Below, piece by piece: positions 16,501-23,330 of a DNA stretch of 33,321 nucleotides. This DNA is from Acidobacteriota bacterium (lineage in GTDB: Bacteria > Acidobacteriota > Vicinamibacteria > Vicinamibacterales > CAVVIG01): positions 1 to 33,321 of the forward strand of contig JADGOC010000024.1 of the NCBI GenBank assembly GCA_017883165.1. The letters run 5' to 3'. The first letter of the stretch is position 1, and each line of letters begins with the position of its first letter. The notes under the pieces are model-generated. The model was not told where the DNA came from. It worked only from the letters and a program-made list of their open reading frames with translations, and did no database searches. Both the position numbers and the translations under genes were made by a program.

Positions 16501-16886
16501 ACGCCGGCACGGGCCTCACCGTCGGCCGCCACCCCATGGCGCTGCGCCGCGACGAGCTGGCGATGCGCGGCGTGCTGCGCGCGTCCGATCTCCGCGCCAC
16601 GCGCCAGGGCCGCCGCGTGCGCGTCGCCGGCATGGTCATCACGCGCCAGCGTCCCGGCACGGCGAAGGGCTTCGTCTTTCTCACGCTCGAAGACGAAACC
16701 GGGATCGCGAACATCATCGTGCGGCCGGATCTCTTCGCGCGCGACCGCCTCGTCATCATCGACGAACCGTTCCTCGTGGTGGAAGGCGTGCTGCAGAATC
16801 AGGACGGTGTCACCTCCATCCGCGCCGAACAGGTGCAGGGGATGCGCGGCGCCGACGTCGACTTCGACGCGCACGATTTCTACTGA
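13554..16886 (+). CDS. dnaE2: Error-prone DNA polymerase III alpha-like DnaE2 (ImuC) with zinc-ribbon-like insert
   Basis: C-family polymerase that performs damage-induced mutagenic synthesis with ImuA and ImuB; 1110 residues, slightly above the usual ~1030-1080. N-terminal PHP domain starts MFPVYIELHTASAFSFLQGAS; its HxH metal motif is degenerate (HTA), common in DnaE2. Palm motifs are GRGSAANSAVCYSLGIT, PDIDLDLPSGDRRERV and VKVDLLGLGMM. The finger region LFQEQLLRMAM, the helix-hairpin-helix LRYVNGLRE...LADIGALNAFG and the OB fold (RVRVAGMVITRQRPGTAKGFVFLTLED) follow. Three extra pieces are inserted: repeat copy D (820-836), a C-x2-C-x17-C-x2-C module (Cys842, 845, 863, 866), and a second palindrome (940-962). 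ATG 13554 is chosen by homology. Confidence 0.93.
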   Translation: MFPVYIELHTASAFSFLQGASLPETLVDRAAALGYPAIALLDRDGVYGAPRFHKAALAAGIRPIIGAELTIGETGGAGSWLLPVLCESADGYRNLCRLITTMKMRAPKGEGALALDELDGRTRGLVALVGRTALDGRRYGVGGLLDRVAGIFGRDQVYVELQRHLRREEEADIQALVALASAFRVSVVATGGVRFATPAERPLFDVFTCLHHHTDLARAGRRLAPNAERYLKPSADMAALFSDLPDAVRATRELADRLQYTMADLGYRFPDYPVPPGETQASFLRKMAEVGARERYRPYHDRARAQIARELDLIEKLALAGYFLIVWDIVNFCRQQDILVQGRGSAANSAVCYSLGITAVDPVGMDLLFERFLSEERGEWPDIDLDLPSGDRRERVIQHVYEKYGRFGAAMTANVITYRGRSAAREVGKALGFEPAQIDRLAKVMNNFEFTDPADALPRHLASVGLDLHADRVRHFARLWGEMQDLPRHLGQHSGGMVICQGQLDAVVPLENASMPGRVVVQWDKDDCADMGIVKVDLLGLGMMAVIQDSLTLVPNLDLAHLPQNDPAVYQMLCEADTIGVFQVESRAQMATLPRLKPACFYDIVVQVAIIRPGPIVGQMVHPYLNRRAGREPVRYPHPSLEPILARTLGVPLFQEQLLRMAMVAAGFSGGQAEELRRAFGFKRSERRMKPVEMQLREGMARQGIEGEAAEEIVRSIASFALYGFPESHAASFALLAYASAYLKAHYPAAFYTALLNNQPMGFYHPSTLVKDAQRRGVRFHPIDVQVSQWDCTVEADGSIRLGLRYVNGLREQVGKTIATQPSPEAERLRARPRDNVEITPCPKCGCDDPSLIERVNASRWFCNTCSHDWAADPSSDKKRFASLDDLIRQSGLRRDEIVTLADIGALNAFGYDRRSALWQAERAIRPSGELFTTTETTNSAELAEHAEYFYQELSASSAGSAPDVVDCPLKPMTEAERLVADYAGTGLTVGRHPMALRRDELAMRGVLRASDLRATRQGRRVRVAGMVITRQRPGTAKGFVFLTLEDETGIANIIVRPDLFARDRLVIIDEPFLVVEGVLQNQDGVTSIRAEQVQGMRGADVDFDAHDFY
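16013..16060 (+). repeat. Palindromic repeat family copy D (in dnaE2)
   Basis: ACAGCCTTCACCCGAG (as in copy B) is followed by GCCGAGCGTCTACGCGCGAG and GCCGAGGGACAA. It encodes SPEAERLRARPRD between the conserved GLREQVGKTIA segment and the cysteine-rich insert of DnaE2. The 3' tail of the element is missing. Confidence 0.8.
16372..16440 (+). repeat. 69-bp imperfect palindrome (CGCAGA-type) in dnaE2
   Basis: The 26-nt arms 16372-16397 and 16415-16440 pair at 22 of 26 positions around a 17-nt AT-rich loop (TATTTTTATCAAGAGCT). Arms start GCGCAGAAC and end GTTCTGCGC. The element encodes about 23 residues (SAELAEHAEYFYQELSASSA) that are not expected in DnaE2, between the fingers/HhH part and the DYAGTGLTVGRHPM block. 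Confidence 0.8.
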
Positions 16887-16912
16887 CGTCGATCGCCGTC
16901 GTCTTTTATACT
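16883..16912 (+). promoter_or_regulatory. Putative promoter of the RluA-type gene
   Basis: CTGACG (16883-16888), an 18-bp spacer and TATACT (16907-16912) lie over the dnaE2 stop. The start would be near 16919, giving a leader of about 8 nt before ATG 16927. Confidence 0.45.
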
Positions 16913-16926
16913 CTCGTCACATCTCG

Positions 16927-17865
16927 ATGGCGGACACCGAATGGACGGCCGGCGCGGACGCGTCCGCAACCCGGCTCGATAAGTTTCTCGCCGCCCGAGA
17001 ACGCCTCGGCTCGCGCGCGCGCGCCGTCACGGCGATCGCGCGCGGCAAGGTGTTCGTCAACGGCGTGGAGGCCGGCGCCGACGCCGCGGGCACGCGCCTC
17101 CGCGCCGGCGACGTCGTCCGCGTCTGGATGGACCGCCCCGGCACGGCGAAGCGGCGTCCCGCGATCGGACCGTCGCGCGATCTCCGCATCATCTACGAGG
17201 ATGATGCGCTGCTGGTCTTGAACAAGCCGGCCGGGCTGCTCGTCGTCCCGCTCGAGCGCCGGAGCGACGCGCCGTCGGTGTACGAGGAAATCAAAGATCA
17301 TCTCCGCACGCGCGGCCAGCGGCGGCCCTTCGTCGTGCACCGCATCGACCGCGATACCTCAGGGCTCGTCGTGTTCGCCAAACGCGCCGACGCGCAGGCG
17401 CGGCTGAAGGAGCAGTTCAAGCGCCACGAGCCGGAGCGCGTGTATCGCGCGGTGGTCTACGGCCATCCCCATCCGCCGGCGGGAACCTGGCGCGACCATC
17501 TCGTGTGGGATCAGGATGCGCTCATTCAGAAGGAAACGAGCCCGCGCGATCCGCGCGGCAAGGAGGCGGCGAGCGAGTACCGCGTCATCGAGTCGTTCCG
17601 CGACGCGTCGCTCATCGAGGTCCGGCTCGTTACGGGCAAGCGCAATCAGATTCGCCTGCAGGCGCGGCTGCGCGGCCACATGCTCGTCGGCGAGCGGCGG
17701 TACGTCTTCGGGCCCGATCATCTGCGCTCGATCAACTTCCCGCGCCAGGCGCTCCACGCCTACCGGCTGTCATTCCGCCATCCGTTCGACGGGCGTGTGA
17801 TGGAATTCGAAGCGCCGATGCCCGCCGACATGGCGGATCTCATCGCGCGGCTGGGCCGACGATAG
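16927..17865 (+). CDS. RluA-family RNA pseudouridine synthase
   Basis: Converts specific uridines in rRNA or tRNA to pseudouridine. 312 residues: an N-terminal S4 RNA-binding domain (about 15-70, RLDKFLAARERLGSRARAVT, GKVFVNG), then the catalytic domain with DDALLVLNKPAGLLVVP and HRIDRDTSGLVVFAKRAD (catalytic Asp141). RVYRAVVYGHP, TGKRNQIRLQARLRGHMLVGERRY and LHAYRLSFRHPF complete the family motifs. It resembles RluD/RluC, but the exact target base cannot be told. ATG 16927 follows a short leader with no Shine-Dalgarno. Confidence 0.92.
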   Translation: MADTEWTAGADASATRLDKFLAARERLGSRARAVTAIARGKVFVNGVEAGADAAGTRLRAGDVVRVWMDRPGTAKRRPAIGPSRDLRIIYEDDALLVLNKPAGLLVVPLERRSDAPSVYEEIKDHLRTRGQRRPFVVHRIDRDTSGLVVFAKRADAQARLKEQFKRHEPERVYRAVVYGHPHPPAGTWRDHLVWDQDALIQKETSPRDPRGKEAASEYRVIESFRDASLIEVRLVTGKRNQIRLQARLRGHMLVGERRYVFGPDHLRSINFPRQALHAYRLSFRHPFDGRVMEFEAPMPADMADLIARLGRR

Positions 17866-17899
17866 CGGACTCTGGCGACAGACCAGAATAACGCACTCA

Positions 17900-17993
17900 G
17901 CTCACAATATCGTCATTATGTGAGCCGTTTCGAGACAGCACGATCTTCTCGTGCCCCACAATCGCACTCGAAACAGCTGGCATCGCACTTGCG
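17900..17993 (+). promoter_or_regulatory. Sigma-54-like promoter with upstream dyads
   Basis: CTGGCATCGCACTTGCG (17977-17993) matches the -24/-12 consensus, with GG and GC separated by exactly 10 nt. Upstream lie three dyads. GCTCACA (17900-17906) pairs with TGTGAGC (17919-17925). GCCGTTTCGAG (17924-17934) pairs with CTCGAAACAGC (17967-17977), 10 of 11 positions. GCACGA (17938-17943) pairs with TCGTGC (17949-17954). They could be activator sites. The predicted start near 18004 leads to the small gene at 18022. Confidence 0.55.
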
Positions 17994-18021
17994 GAAAGAG
18001 GTGGCTGGGAGGGTATCAACC

Positions 18022-18252
18022 GTGTCATTCACCAACTCGCCGGAGACGCTCGGCCCCATCGGCGACTCGGCCGACCAGACGGTGGAAGTCCTGGCGACGG
18101 AAATGCACATTCGCGAGCTGTGCATCGAGCGTCCGTCGATCATCGCGTACTTGCAGACGATTCCGGCCGGCAAGCAGACGATTGCGCTCGTGCACGCGCT
18201 CGAGGTCGGTGTCACGGAGATGATCGCGCGTCGCGAGCGGTTCAAGCACTAA
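18022..18252 (+). CDS. Small acidic helical protein of unknown function
   Basis: I do not recognise a family. From GTG 18022 it encodes 76 residues: MSFTNSPETLGPIGDSAD, then a predicted helical part with VLATEMHIRELCIERPSI, IAYLQTIPAGKQTIALVHAL and EVGVTEMIARRERFKH. There is no signal peptide or membrane segment. GGGAGGG sits 8 nt before the GTG, which decides this start over the longer open frame from 17920, because the upstream codons overlap the promoter dyads. The sigma-54-like promoter suggests conditional expression. It converges on the amidohydrolase (4-nt stop overlap). Confidence 0.65.
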   Translation: MSFTNSPETLGPIGDSADQTVEVLATEMHIRELCIERPSIIAYLQTIPAGKQTIALVHALEVGVTEMIARRERFKH

Positions 18253-19523
18253 CGCTTGAAGACGTGGCCGCCCTTCATCACGAACCTGACGCGCGTGACG
18301 GCGGTGATGTCGGAGGTCGGGTCGCCGTCCACGGCGATGATGTCGGCTTCCCGGCCTGGGGCGATCGTGCCGATCGTCTCGCCCAGATGCAGCGACTGCG
18401 CCGAGAGCGAGGTCGCTGAGATAATCGCGTCCATCGGCTTCTGATTGCCCTGCCGCACGCGCTCCACCAGCTCGTCGGCGTTATGGCCGTGGGCTCCGGC
18501 CACGGCGTCGGTGCCCAGCACGAGCTTCAGATTCGGCGTCGCCACCGCCTTCTTGATCATCGCGGCGTTGATGGCGAGGCCTCTCTCCATGGCCGCGAAA
18601 CCCGCCTCGTTGTAGTTGCCGATCCCGAGGTACTTCGCCTTGTTGCGCAGGTAGTTCTGCAGGACGACGCCGACGTTCGGATCGAAGTACACGCCTTTCG
18701 CCGCCATCAGCTTCAGCGTGTCGTCGTCGATGAGCACGCCGTGCTCGATTTGATCGCAGCCGGCGTTGACCGCGGCCTTCACCGACTCGCTGCTGTGCGC
18801 GTGCACCATCGTGCGAAGCCCCTGCGCCCTCGCTTCGCCGCATACGGCCTGCAGCTGCTCGTTCGTCATCGTCTGTGTACCGCCGTCGCGGATGCTGGCC
18901 GACGCGAAGATCTTCACGACGTCGGCGCCGTCGGCTTTGAGCTTGCGGACGAACTCGCGAAGCGCGTCCGGCGTCGCGAGGTGGTTCTCGCTCCTCGGCA
19001 CACCGGTGCGTTCGTCGATCGTGCGAATCGAGGTCAGGATGCGCGGCCCAGGCAGCACGCCGCGGGCGATCGCGTCGCGCAGATCGACGTCGCTGGGTTG
19101 GCCGGGGCTCTGAATAGTCGTGAAGCCGGCCATCAGCGTGACGTACGCATTCTCGGCGCTGTACAGGATGTCCTGCGCGGGCGTGCCCCCGCGCGCGGCG
19201 TAGCGGCCGTCTTTGTCGAAGTGCCAGCCGACGTGCACGTGGACGTCGATCATCCCCGGCATCACCGTCAGCGCGCCAAGGTCGTACGTGACATTTGCCC
19301 CCGCGCCCGCGTTGGTGGTGTCGATCGCGGCGATCGTCGATCCCTGCACCACGATGGTCGCGTTCCTCAGCACGCCCCCGGTGCCGTCGAGGATCATCGC
19401 CGCGTGAATCCGGACGGTCTGATCCTGCGCGATGAGGACGGCCGGAGCCCCCCTGGGGACGATGAAGACGACGAAGACGGCGAGCAGAGTGGCGAGGACG
19501 GCCTTCAGTCGCATGGTTCTCAT
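18249..19523 (-). CDS. Secreted imidazolonepropionase-like amidohydrolase
   Basis: Metal-dependent hydrolase of 424 residues with a signal peptide (hydrophobic AVLATLLAVFVVFIVP). The TIM-barrel metal motifs are visible: PGMIDVHVHVGWH (HxH), DVVKIFASASI (carboxylated Lys), MVHAHSSESV and QIEHGVLID (two His), and LVLGTDAVAG (Asp). The C-terminal composite domain has TIAPGREADIIAVDGDP. Relatives hydrolyse X-Pro dipeptides or other cyclic amides; the substrate is unknown and probably periplasmic. GGGGAG lies 4 nt before the ATG. It is divergent from the TonB receptor and shares its promoter region. Confidence 0.9.
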   Translation of the reverse strand: MRTMRLKAVLATLLAVFVVFIVPRGAPAVLIAQDQTVRIHAAMILDGTGGVLRNATIVVQGSTIAAIDTTNAGAGANVTYDLGALTVMPGMIDVHVHVGWHFDKDGRYAARGGTPAQDILYSAENAYVTLMAGFTTIQSPGQPSDVDLRDAIARGVLPGPRILTSIRTIDERTGVPRSENHLATPDALREFVRKLKADGADVVKIFASASIRDGGTQTMTNEQLQAVCGEARAQGLRTMVHAHSSESVKAAVNAGCDQIEHGVLIDDDTLKLMAAKGVYFDPNVGVVLQNYLRNKAKYLGIGNYNEAGFAAMERGLAINAAMIKKAVATPNLKLVLGTDAVAGAHGHNADELVERVRQGNQKPMDAIISATSLSAQSLHLGETIGTIAPGREADIIAVDGDPTSDITAVTRVRFVMKGGHVFKR

Positions 19524-19551
19524 GGTTCTCCCCTAGGCTGATCGTGCGCGC

Positions 19552-19559
19552 ATTATAAT
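19552..19559. promoter_or_regulatory. Self-complementary -10 (ATTATAAT) shared by amidohydrolase and TonB receptor
   Basis: The 8-mer is its own reverse complement and contains a perfect TATAAT on each strand. Leftward it fits the amidohydrolase ATG (29 nt away, with GGGGAG in between). Rightward it fits the short ORF at 19575 and the receptor. No convincing -35 is visible on either side. Confidence 0.5.
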
Positions 19560-19574
19560 CCCCTCACTTCAGCC

Positions 19575-19607
19575 ATGACGAAGCACTCGGCGGGACCCGC
19601 GCGATGA
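19575..19607 (+). CDS. Possible 10-residue leader ORF overlapping the TonB receptor start
   Basis: ATG 19575 opens a reading frame encoding MTKHSAGPAR. Its TGA stop (19605-19607) overlaps the receptor ATG (19604) as ATGA. It begins about 9 nt after the predicted transcription start. The receptor ATG has only a weak GGCGGGA upstream, so coupling to this mini-ORF is plausible. Its being real is unproven. Confidence 0.3.
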   Translation: MTKHSAGPAR

Positions 19608-21808
19608 TTGCGACGCTGCTCGTCATCACGTCGCTCTGGGCGTCGCTCGGGCTTCAGAGCGCGCCCCGCACCGTGTCGGGTGTCGTGCGCGACGAAAGCG
19701 GCGGCGTGGTGGCTGGCGCGTCGGTCATCGTGCGCGCGGGCGGCGCCGAGCGTCAGACGGCCACCGCGCCGGACGGCCGCTTTTCGGTGGAGCGGCCCGC
19801 TTCCGGCGACGTCGTAGTGATCGTGCGCGCCGGCGGCTTTGCCGAAACCGAGCGGCGCCTCACCGCTGACGCCGGTGCGCTCGACATCGTCCTCAGGCCG
19901 GCCACGCTGCTCGAAGCGGTGACCGTGACGGCGTCGCGCGGCGCCAGCGGCTCCGACGCGCCCGGCACGTCGACCGTGCTCACGCGCGCGATGCTCGATT
20001 CGACCGCGGCGCCGATGCTCGACGATCAACTGAAATCGGTGCCAGGCTTCAGCCTGTTCCGCCGCTCGTCGTCCCGCGTCGCGAACCCGACGACGCAAGG
20101 TGTGACGATGCGTGGGTTGTCGGCGTCCGGCGCGAGCCGGGGGCTCGTGATCGTCGACGGCGTCCCGCTGAACGACGCCTTCGGCGGCTGGATCTACTGG
20201 GACCGCGTGCCGCAGACGGCGATCGATCGCGTCGAGATCGCGCGCGGCGGATCGAGCGATCTGTACGGCGCGGACGCGGTCGGCGGCGTGATTCAGGTGC
20301 TGACACTCGCACCGTCCCGTCCGACGGCGCGCGCATCGATCGAGATCGCGTCGCGCAACACGCCGCGGGTGTCGCTCTTCGGCGGCGGCGCGCATCAGGG
20401 CTGGAGCGCCTTCGCGTCTGGCGAGTGGCAGCGCACCGACGGCTTCGTGATCGTCGCGCCGGAAGAACGCGGGCCGGTGGACACGCCGGCGGCGTCGAGC
20501 TATCGCACGGCGTACGCCAACATCGGCTACCAGACGGGCAGGTGGCATGCCTCGGTGCGCGGCAATGTGTTTGAGGAAAGCCGTCTGAACGGCACGCCGC
20601 TCACGACCAACAACACGGCGTCGCGAAGCGTGAGCGCGGATCTCTCGGGCACGGCCGCGGGGGGCGTCTGGATCGTGCGCGGATACGGCGGCACGCAAGG
20701 CTACGACCAGAGCTTCAGTGCCGTGGTCACGGCGCGCACCTCGGAGTCGCTGACGCAGCGCCAGCACGTGCCGAGCAGAAACAGCGGCGCGGCGGCCCAA
20801 TGGAATTTCTTCGCCAGGCGGACGAGCTGGACGATCGGCACCGATGCGCGCCACGTCAGCGGGTCGACCGAAGAGACGCCGTTTTCGCGCGGCGTGGCAA
20901 CCGGGTTCACCTCCGCGGGCGGCGTGCAGTGGAACGCCGGGCTGTTTGGCCGCGCGGAGTTCGCCGCAACCGATCGGCTGACTCTCGCCGGTTCGGCGCG
21001 CGTCGATCGCTGGTCGTCTGAGACCACCGGCGATCCGTCCCTGACCCACGGCGTCGTCGCGTTCGATCCGAAAGTCGGGGCGGCGTGGCGCGCCGGCGAG
21101 CATGTGACGCTCCACGCGCTGGCGCTGCAGGCGTTCCGCACGCCGACGCTCAACGAGCTGTACCGCAGCTTCCGCGTGGGGAACACGCTGACCGCGGCGA
21201 ATGATGGGCTTCAGCCGGAAGGATTGACGAGCGTCGAAGGCGGCATCACGGTGAACCGGCACGCCGCCAGCCTCCGCGTCGTGGGCTTCTGGAGTCACTT
21301 GGCCGACGCGGTCACCAACGTGACGCAGAGCTCGACGCCGTCGCTCATCACGCGGCAGCGCCAGAACGCCGGTACGATCCGCGCCGCCGGCGCCGAGATC
21401 GAAGGCGAGTGGCAGATCGCGCATGCGGTGCGCGCAATGGTCGGCGCCGAGCTGGTCGATTCCGTATTCGCCGACTCCCAGGAGCCGGGGCTGGCCGGCA
21501 ACCGTGTGCCGCAGGTGCCGCGCGCGCAGGCGTCGGCCGGGCTTCGCGTCAGCGCGCCGGGCGGGATCCTCGCGACGCTGCAGCTCCGCTTCAACAGCTC
21601 GCAGTTCGACGACGACCGCAATCAGTTTCTGCTGGGCCGCGCGACGGTCGTCGATATCTTCGCGTCTCGACCGCTCGGCCGGGGCGTGCAGATCTTCGGC
21701 GCGGTCGAGAACACGTTCAACGACGACTACGACGTCGGCCGTACGCCGACGCGCACGATCGGCCTGCCGCGCACGCTGCGCGGCGGTATCCGCGCCTATC
21801 TGCGCTAA
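19604..21808 (+). CDS. TonB-dependent outer-membrane receptor
   Basis: Outer-membrane beta-barrel importer of 734 residues, energised by TonB. Signal peptide (1-20). A carboxypeptidase-like regulatory domain follows (about 21-100: VSGVVRDESGGVVAGASVIV, TAPDGRFSV), then the plug (about 115-230) with LKSVPGFSLFRR, GVTMRGLSASGASRGLVIVDG and VEIARGGSSDLYGADAVGGV. The barrel is rich in aromatic strands, for example FRTPTLNELYRSFR. The plug resembles BtuB/siderophore receptors, but the ligand cannot be told. No cobalamin riboswitch fits in the short leader. The stop directly touches that of the convergent phosphoesterase. Confidence 0.92.
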   Translation: MIATLLVITSLWASLGLQSAPRTVSGVVRDESGGVVAGASVIVRAGGAERQTATAPDGRFSVERPASGDVVVIVRAGGFAETERRLTADAGALDIVLRPATLLEAVTVTASRGASGSDAPGTSTVLTRAMLDSTAAPMLDDQLKSVPGFSLFRRSSSRVANPTTQGVTMRGLSASGASRGLVIVDGVPLNDAFGGWIYWDRVPQTAIDRVEIARGGSSDLYGADAVGGVIQVLTLAPSRPTARASIEIASRNTPRVSLFGGGAHQGWSAFASGEWQRTDGFVIVAPEERGPVDTPAASSYRTAYANIGYQTGRWHASVRGNVFEESRLNGTPLTTNNTASRSVSADLSGTAAGGVWIVRGYGGTQGYDQSFSAVVTARTSESLTQRQHVPSRNSGAAAQWNFFARRTSWTIGTDARHVSGSTEETPFSRGVATGFTSAGGVQWNAGLFGRAEFAATDRLTLAGSARVDRWSSETTGDPSLTHGVVAFDPKVGAAWRAGEHVTLHALALQAFRTPTLNELYRSFRVGNTLTAANDGLQPEGLTSVEGGITVNRHAASLRVVGFWSHLADAVTNVTQSSTPSLITRQRQNAGTIRAAGAEIEGEWQIAHAVRAMVGAELVDSVFADSQEPGLAGNRVPQVPRAQASAGLRVSAPGGILATLQLRFNSSQFDDDRNQFLLGRATVVDIFASRPLGRGVQIFGAVENTFNDDYDVGRTPTRTIGLPRTLRGGIRAYLR

Positions 21809-22678
21809 TCAGGAAGACGGCGGCGGTTTGGGTTGCCGGTGGATGGATCCGGAGTCGACCGTCTTGCCGGTGCGCGAGATGACCTGGAAGAAGAGATCGT
21901 CGCCCGCCACTTCGTTGAGCATGAAGCTTCGATCCTGATCGAAGCCGGCGGCGGTCATCGCCGACCGGTGCAGATCGCCCGGCCGTAATTGTCCCGCCGC
22001 TCCCGACACGAAGTAATAGATCCCTTTTTGCGGCTTGAGGCGTTCGTAGACGTGATCGTGCCCGGAGTAGACGACGTTCACGCCGTACTTGATGAAGAGC
22101 GGCTCGAGGACGACCCGGAGATCGACCTCCGAGCCGTGGCGGCCGCCGTCGGAATAGAGCGGATGGTGAAAGTAGCAGATCTTCCAGTCCGCCCCGGAGT
22201 CCTTGAGCTGCGTTTCGATCCACTGCAGCTGTTTGGGATCGAGGTAGTCGGTGTCGAGCACGAAGAAGCGCACGTTCTTCTTGTTGTAGGCGTAGAACCG
22301 CTGGCCGTCCATGTTGAACGGCTTGTACAAGATGTTGGTCTGGTTGTCGTGGTTGCCGAGCGCGGCATAGAACTTCACGCCCGCGGCGAGCAGCGGCTGG
22401 TACGGCCGCTCGAACTTCTGCACGAAATCCTTCGGCTCCTGGCTGCCGTACAGGTTGTCGCCCAGCATGATCGCCGTGTCGAAGGGGAACTTCGCGTGCC
22501 ACGCCACCATCTGGGCGGCAACTTCGTACTGCGGTGCGTCGCCGGTGCCGTTGTCGCCCATGGCGGCGAACTTCACCGAGTCGGCGGTGTTGGGGAGCGT
22601 CAGCTCCTGCGCGCGGGGCGCCAGCGAGACGAGCGCGACGAGCGCGACGAGCGAGGGGAGAGCGAGCAGCCTGCGCAT
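21809..22678 (-). CDS. Secreted metallophosphoesterase (purple acid phosphatase-like)
   Basis: Calcineurin-like hydrolase of 289 residues with signal peptide (MRRLLALPSLVALVALVSLAP). Dinuclear metal motifs are present in order: FAAMGDNGTG, IMLGDNLYGS, AALGNHDNQT, CYFHHPLYSD and VYSGHDHVYER. It is most like secreted acid phosphatases; the substrate is unknown. It is the second gene of an operon, 4 bp after the unknown exported protein, and may belong to the phosphate-scavenging functions of this region. Confidence 0.9.
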   Translation of the reverse strand: MRRLLALPSLVALVALVSLAPRAQELTLPNTADSVKFAAMGDNGTGDAPQYEVAAQMVAWHAKFPFDTAIMLGDNLYGSQEPKDFVQKFERPYQPLLAAGVKFYAALGNHDNQTNILYKPFNMDGQRFYAYNKKNVRFFVLDTDYLDPKQLQWIETQLKDSGADWKICYFHHPLYSDGGRHGSEVDLRVVLEPLFIKYGVNVVYSGHDHVYERLKPQKGIYYFVSGAAGQLRPGDLHRSAMTAAGFDQDRSFMLNEVAGDDLFFQVISRTGKTVDSGSIHRQPKPPPSS

Positions 22679-22682
22679 GCTT

Positions 22683-23297
22683 CTACCGCCGGATCGTGGG
22701 CACCGCGTCGTGGACGACGTCGACGATGAGGTTGGCCTTGGTGTCGCGCAGGATCAAATCGCGTCCCATGAAGCGGTATTCGAGGCCGTCGGGCAGCGGC
22801 TGGAGCCGCGCGAGGATCAACGGCGGCACGGTGGCGAGCGGCGCCTGTTCCGGATACTCCGCATTGACGCGCGGCGTCACCGACTTGGGGACCTCCAGCA
22901 TCGCCGCAAACGCATCGCGGACCGAGCGATCGCGCGCGTCCTGTTCAATGATGAGTCGGAACTGGTCGGCGGTGTCGCCGAATACGTCACCGATGCGGGC
23001 GCCGGCGCGGGCGCTTCGAATGGCGTCTGCCAGCGCCTTGCGGTGCGCCTCCGCCTTGCCCGGGTCGTTGCTCGGTGCTTGCGAGGGCAGCCGGCCGTCG
23101 AGCTTGTTCTGCAAATCGACGTATTTGCCGATGCGATCGCCAAATTCCTTGAGCTTTTTCGCACCGGGGTTGACCGGTCTCTGCGCGGCCGCCTGCCCGG
23201 TGGTCGTGAAAAGCACCGACGCCGCCAAGAGACCGACAAGGAAGAGGTGGACGGCTGGGTTGGCTAGTAACTTGCTATTATTCCTGAGTTGGGTCAC
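22683..23297 (-). CDS. Exported protein of unknown function
   Basis: A 204-residue protein from GTG 23297 (GTG 23306 also possible). A signal peptide is visible: LFLVGLLAASVLFTTTGQAAAQ. The mature part has a helical, charged first half (KKLKEFGDRIGKYVDLQNKL, GKAEAHRKALADAIRSARAG). Its C-terminal segment, GLEYRFMGRDLILRDTKANL, ends in IVDVVHDAVP. I believe this type occurs in other acidobacterial genomes, but know no function. It is cotranscribed with the metallophosphoesterase. The longer open frame running back to 24005 is only antisense to the PLD gene. Confidence 0.75.
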   Translation of the reverse strand: MTQLRNNSKLLANPAVHLFLVGLLAASVLFTTTGQAAAQRPVNPGAKKLKEFGDRIGKYVDLQNKLDGRLPSQAPSNDPGKAEAHRKALADAIRSARAGARIGDVFGDTADQFRLIIEQDARDRSVRDAFAAMLEVPKSVTPRVNAEYPEQAPLATVPPLILARLQPLPDGLEYRFMGRDLILRDTKANLIVDVVHDAVPTIRR

Positions 23298-23330
23298 GGC
23301 GTACACTGACCCTTCAAGGACCGTTCCGTA

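Noticed and set aside
19560-19603. Cobalamin riboswitch before the TonB receptor
   Set aside because: The leader after the predicted -10 is only about 40 nt and lacks the B12-box.
19553-21424. A 623-codon open frame antisense to the TonB receptor
   Set aside because: Arg/His-rich, no motif, and fully explained as the reverse frame of a clear TonB receptor.
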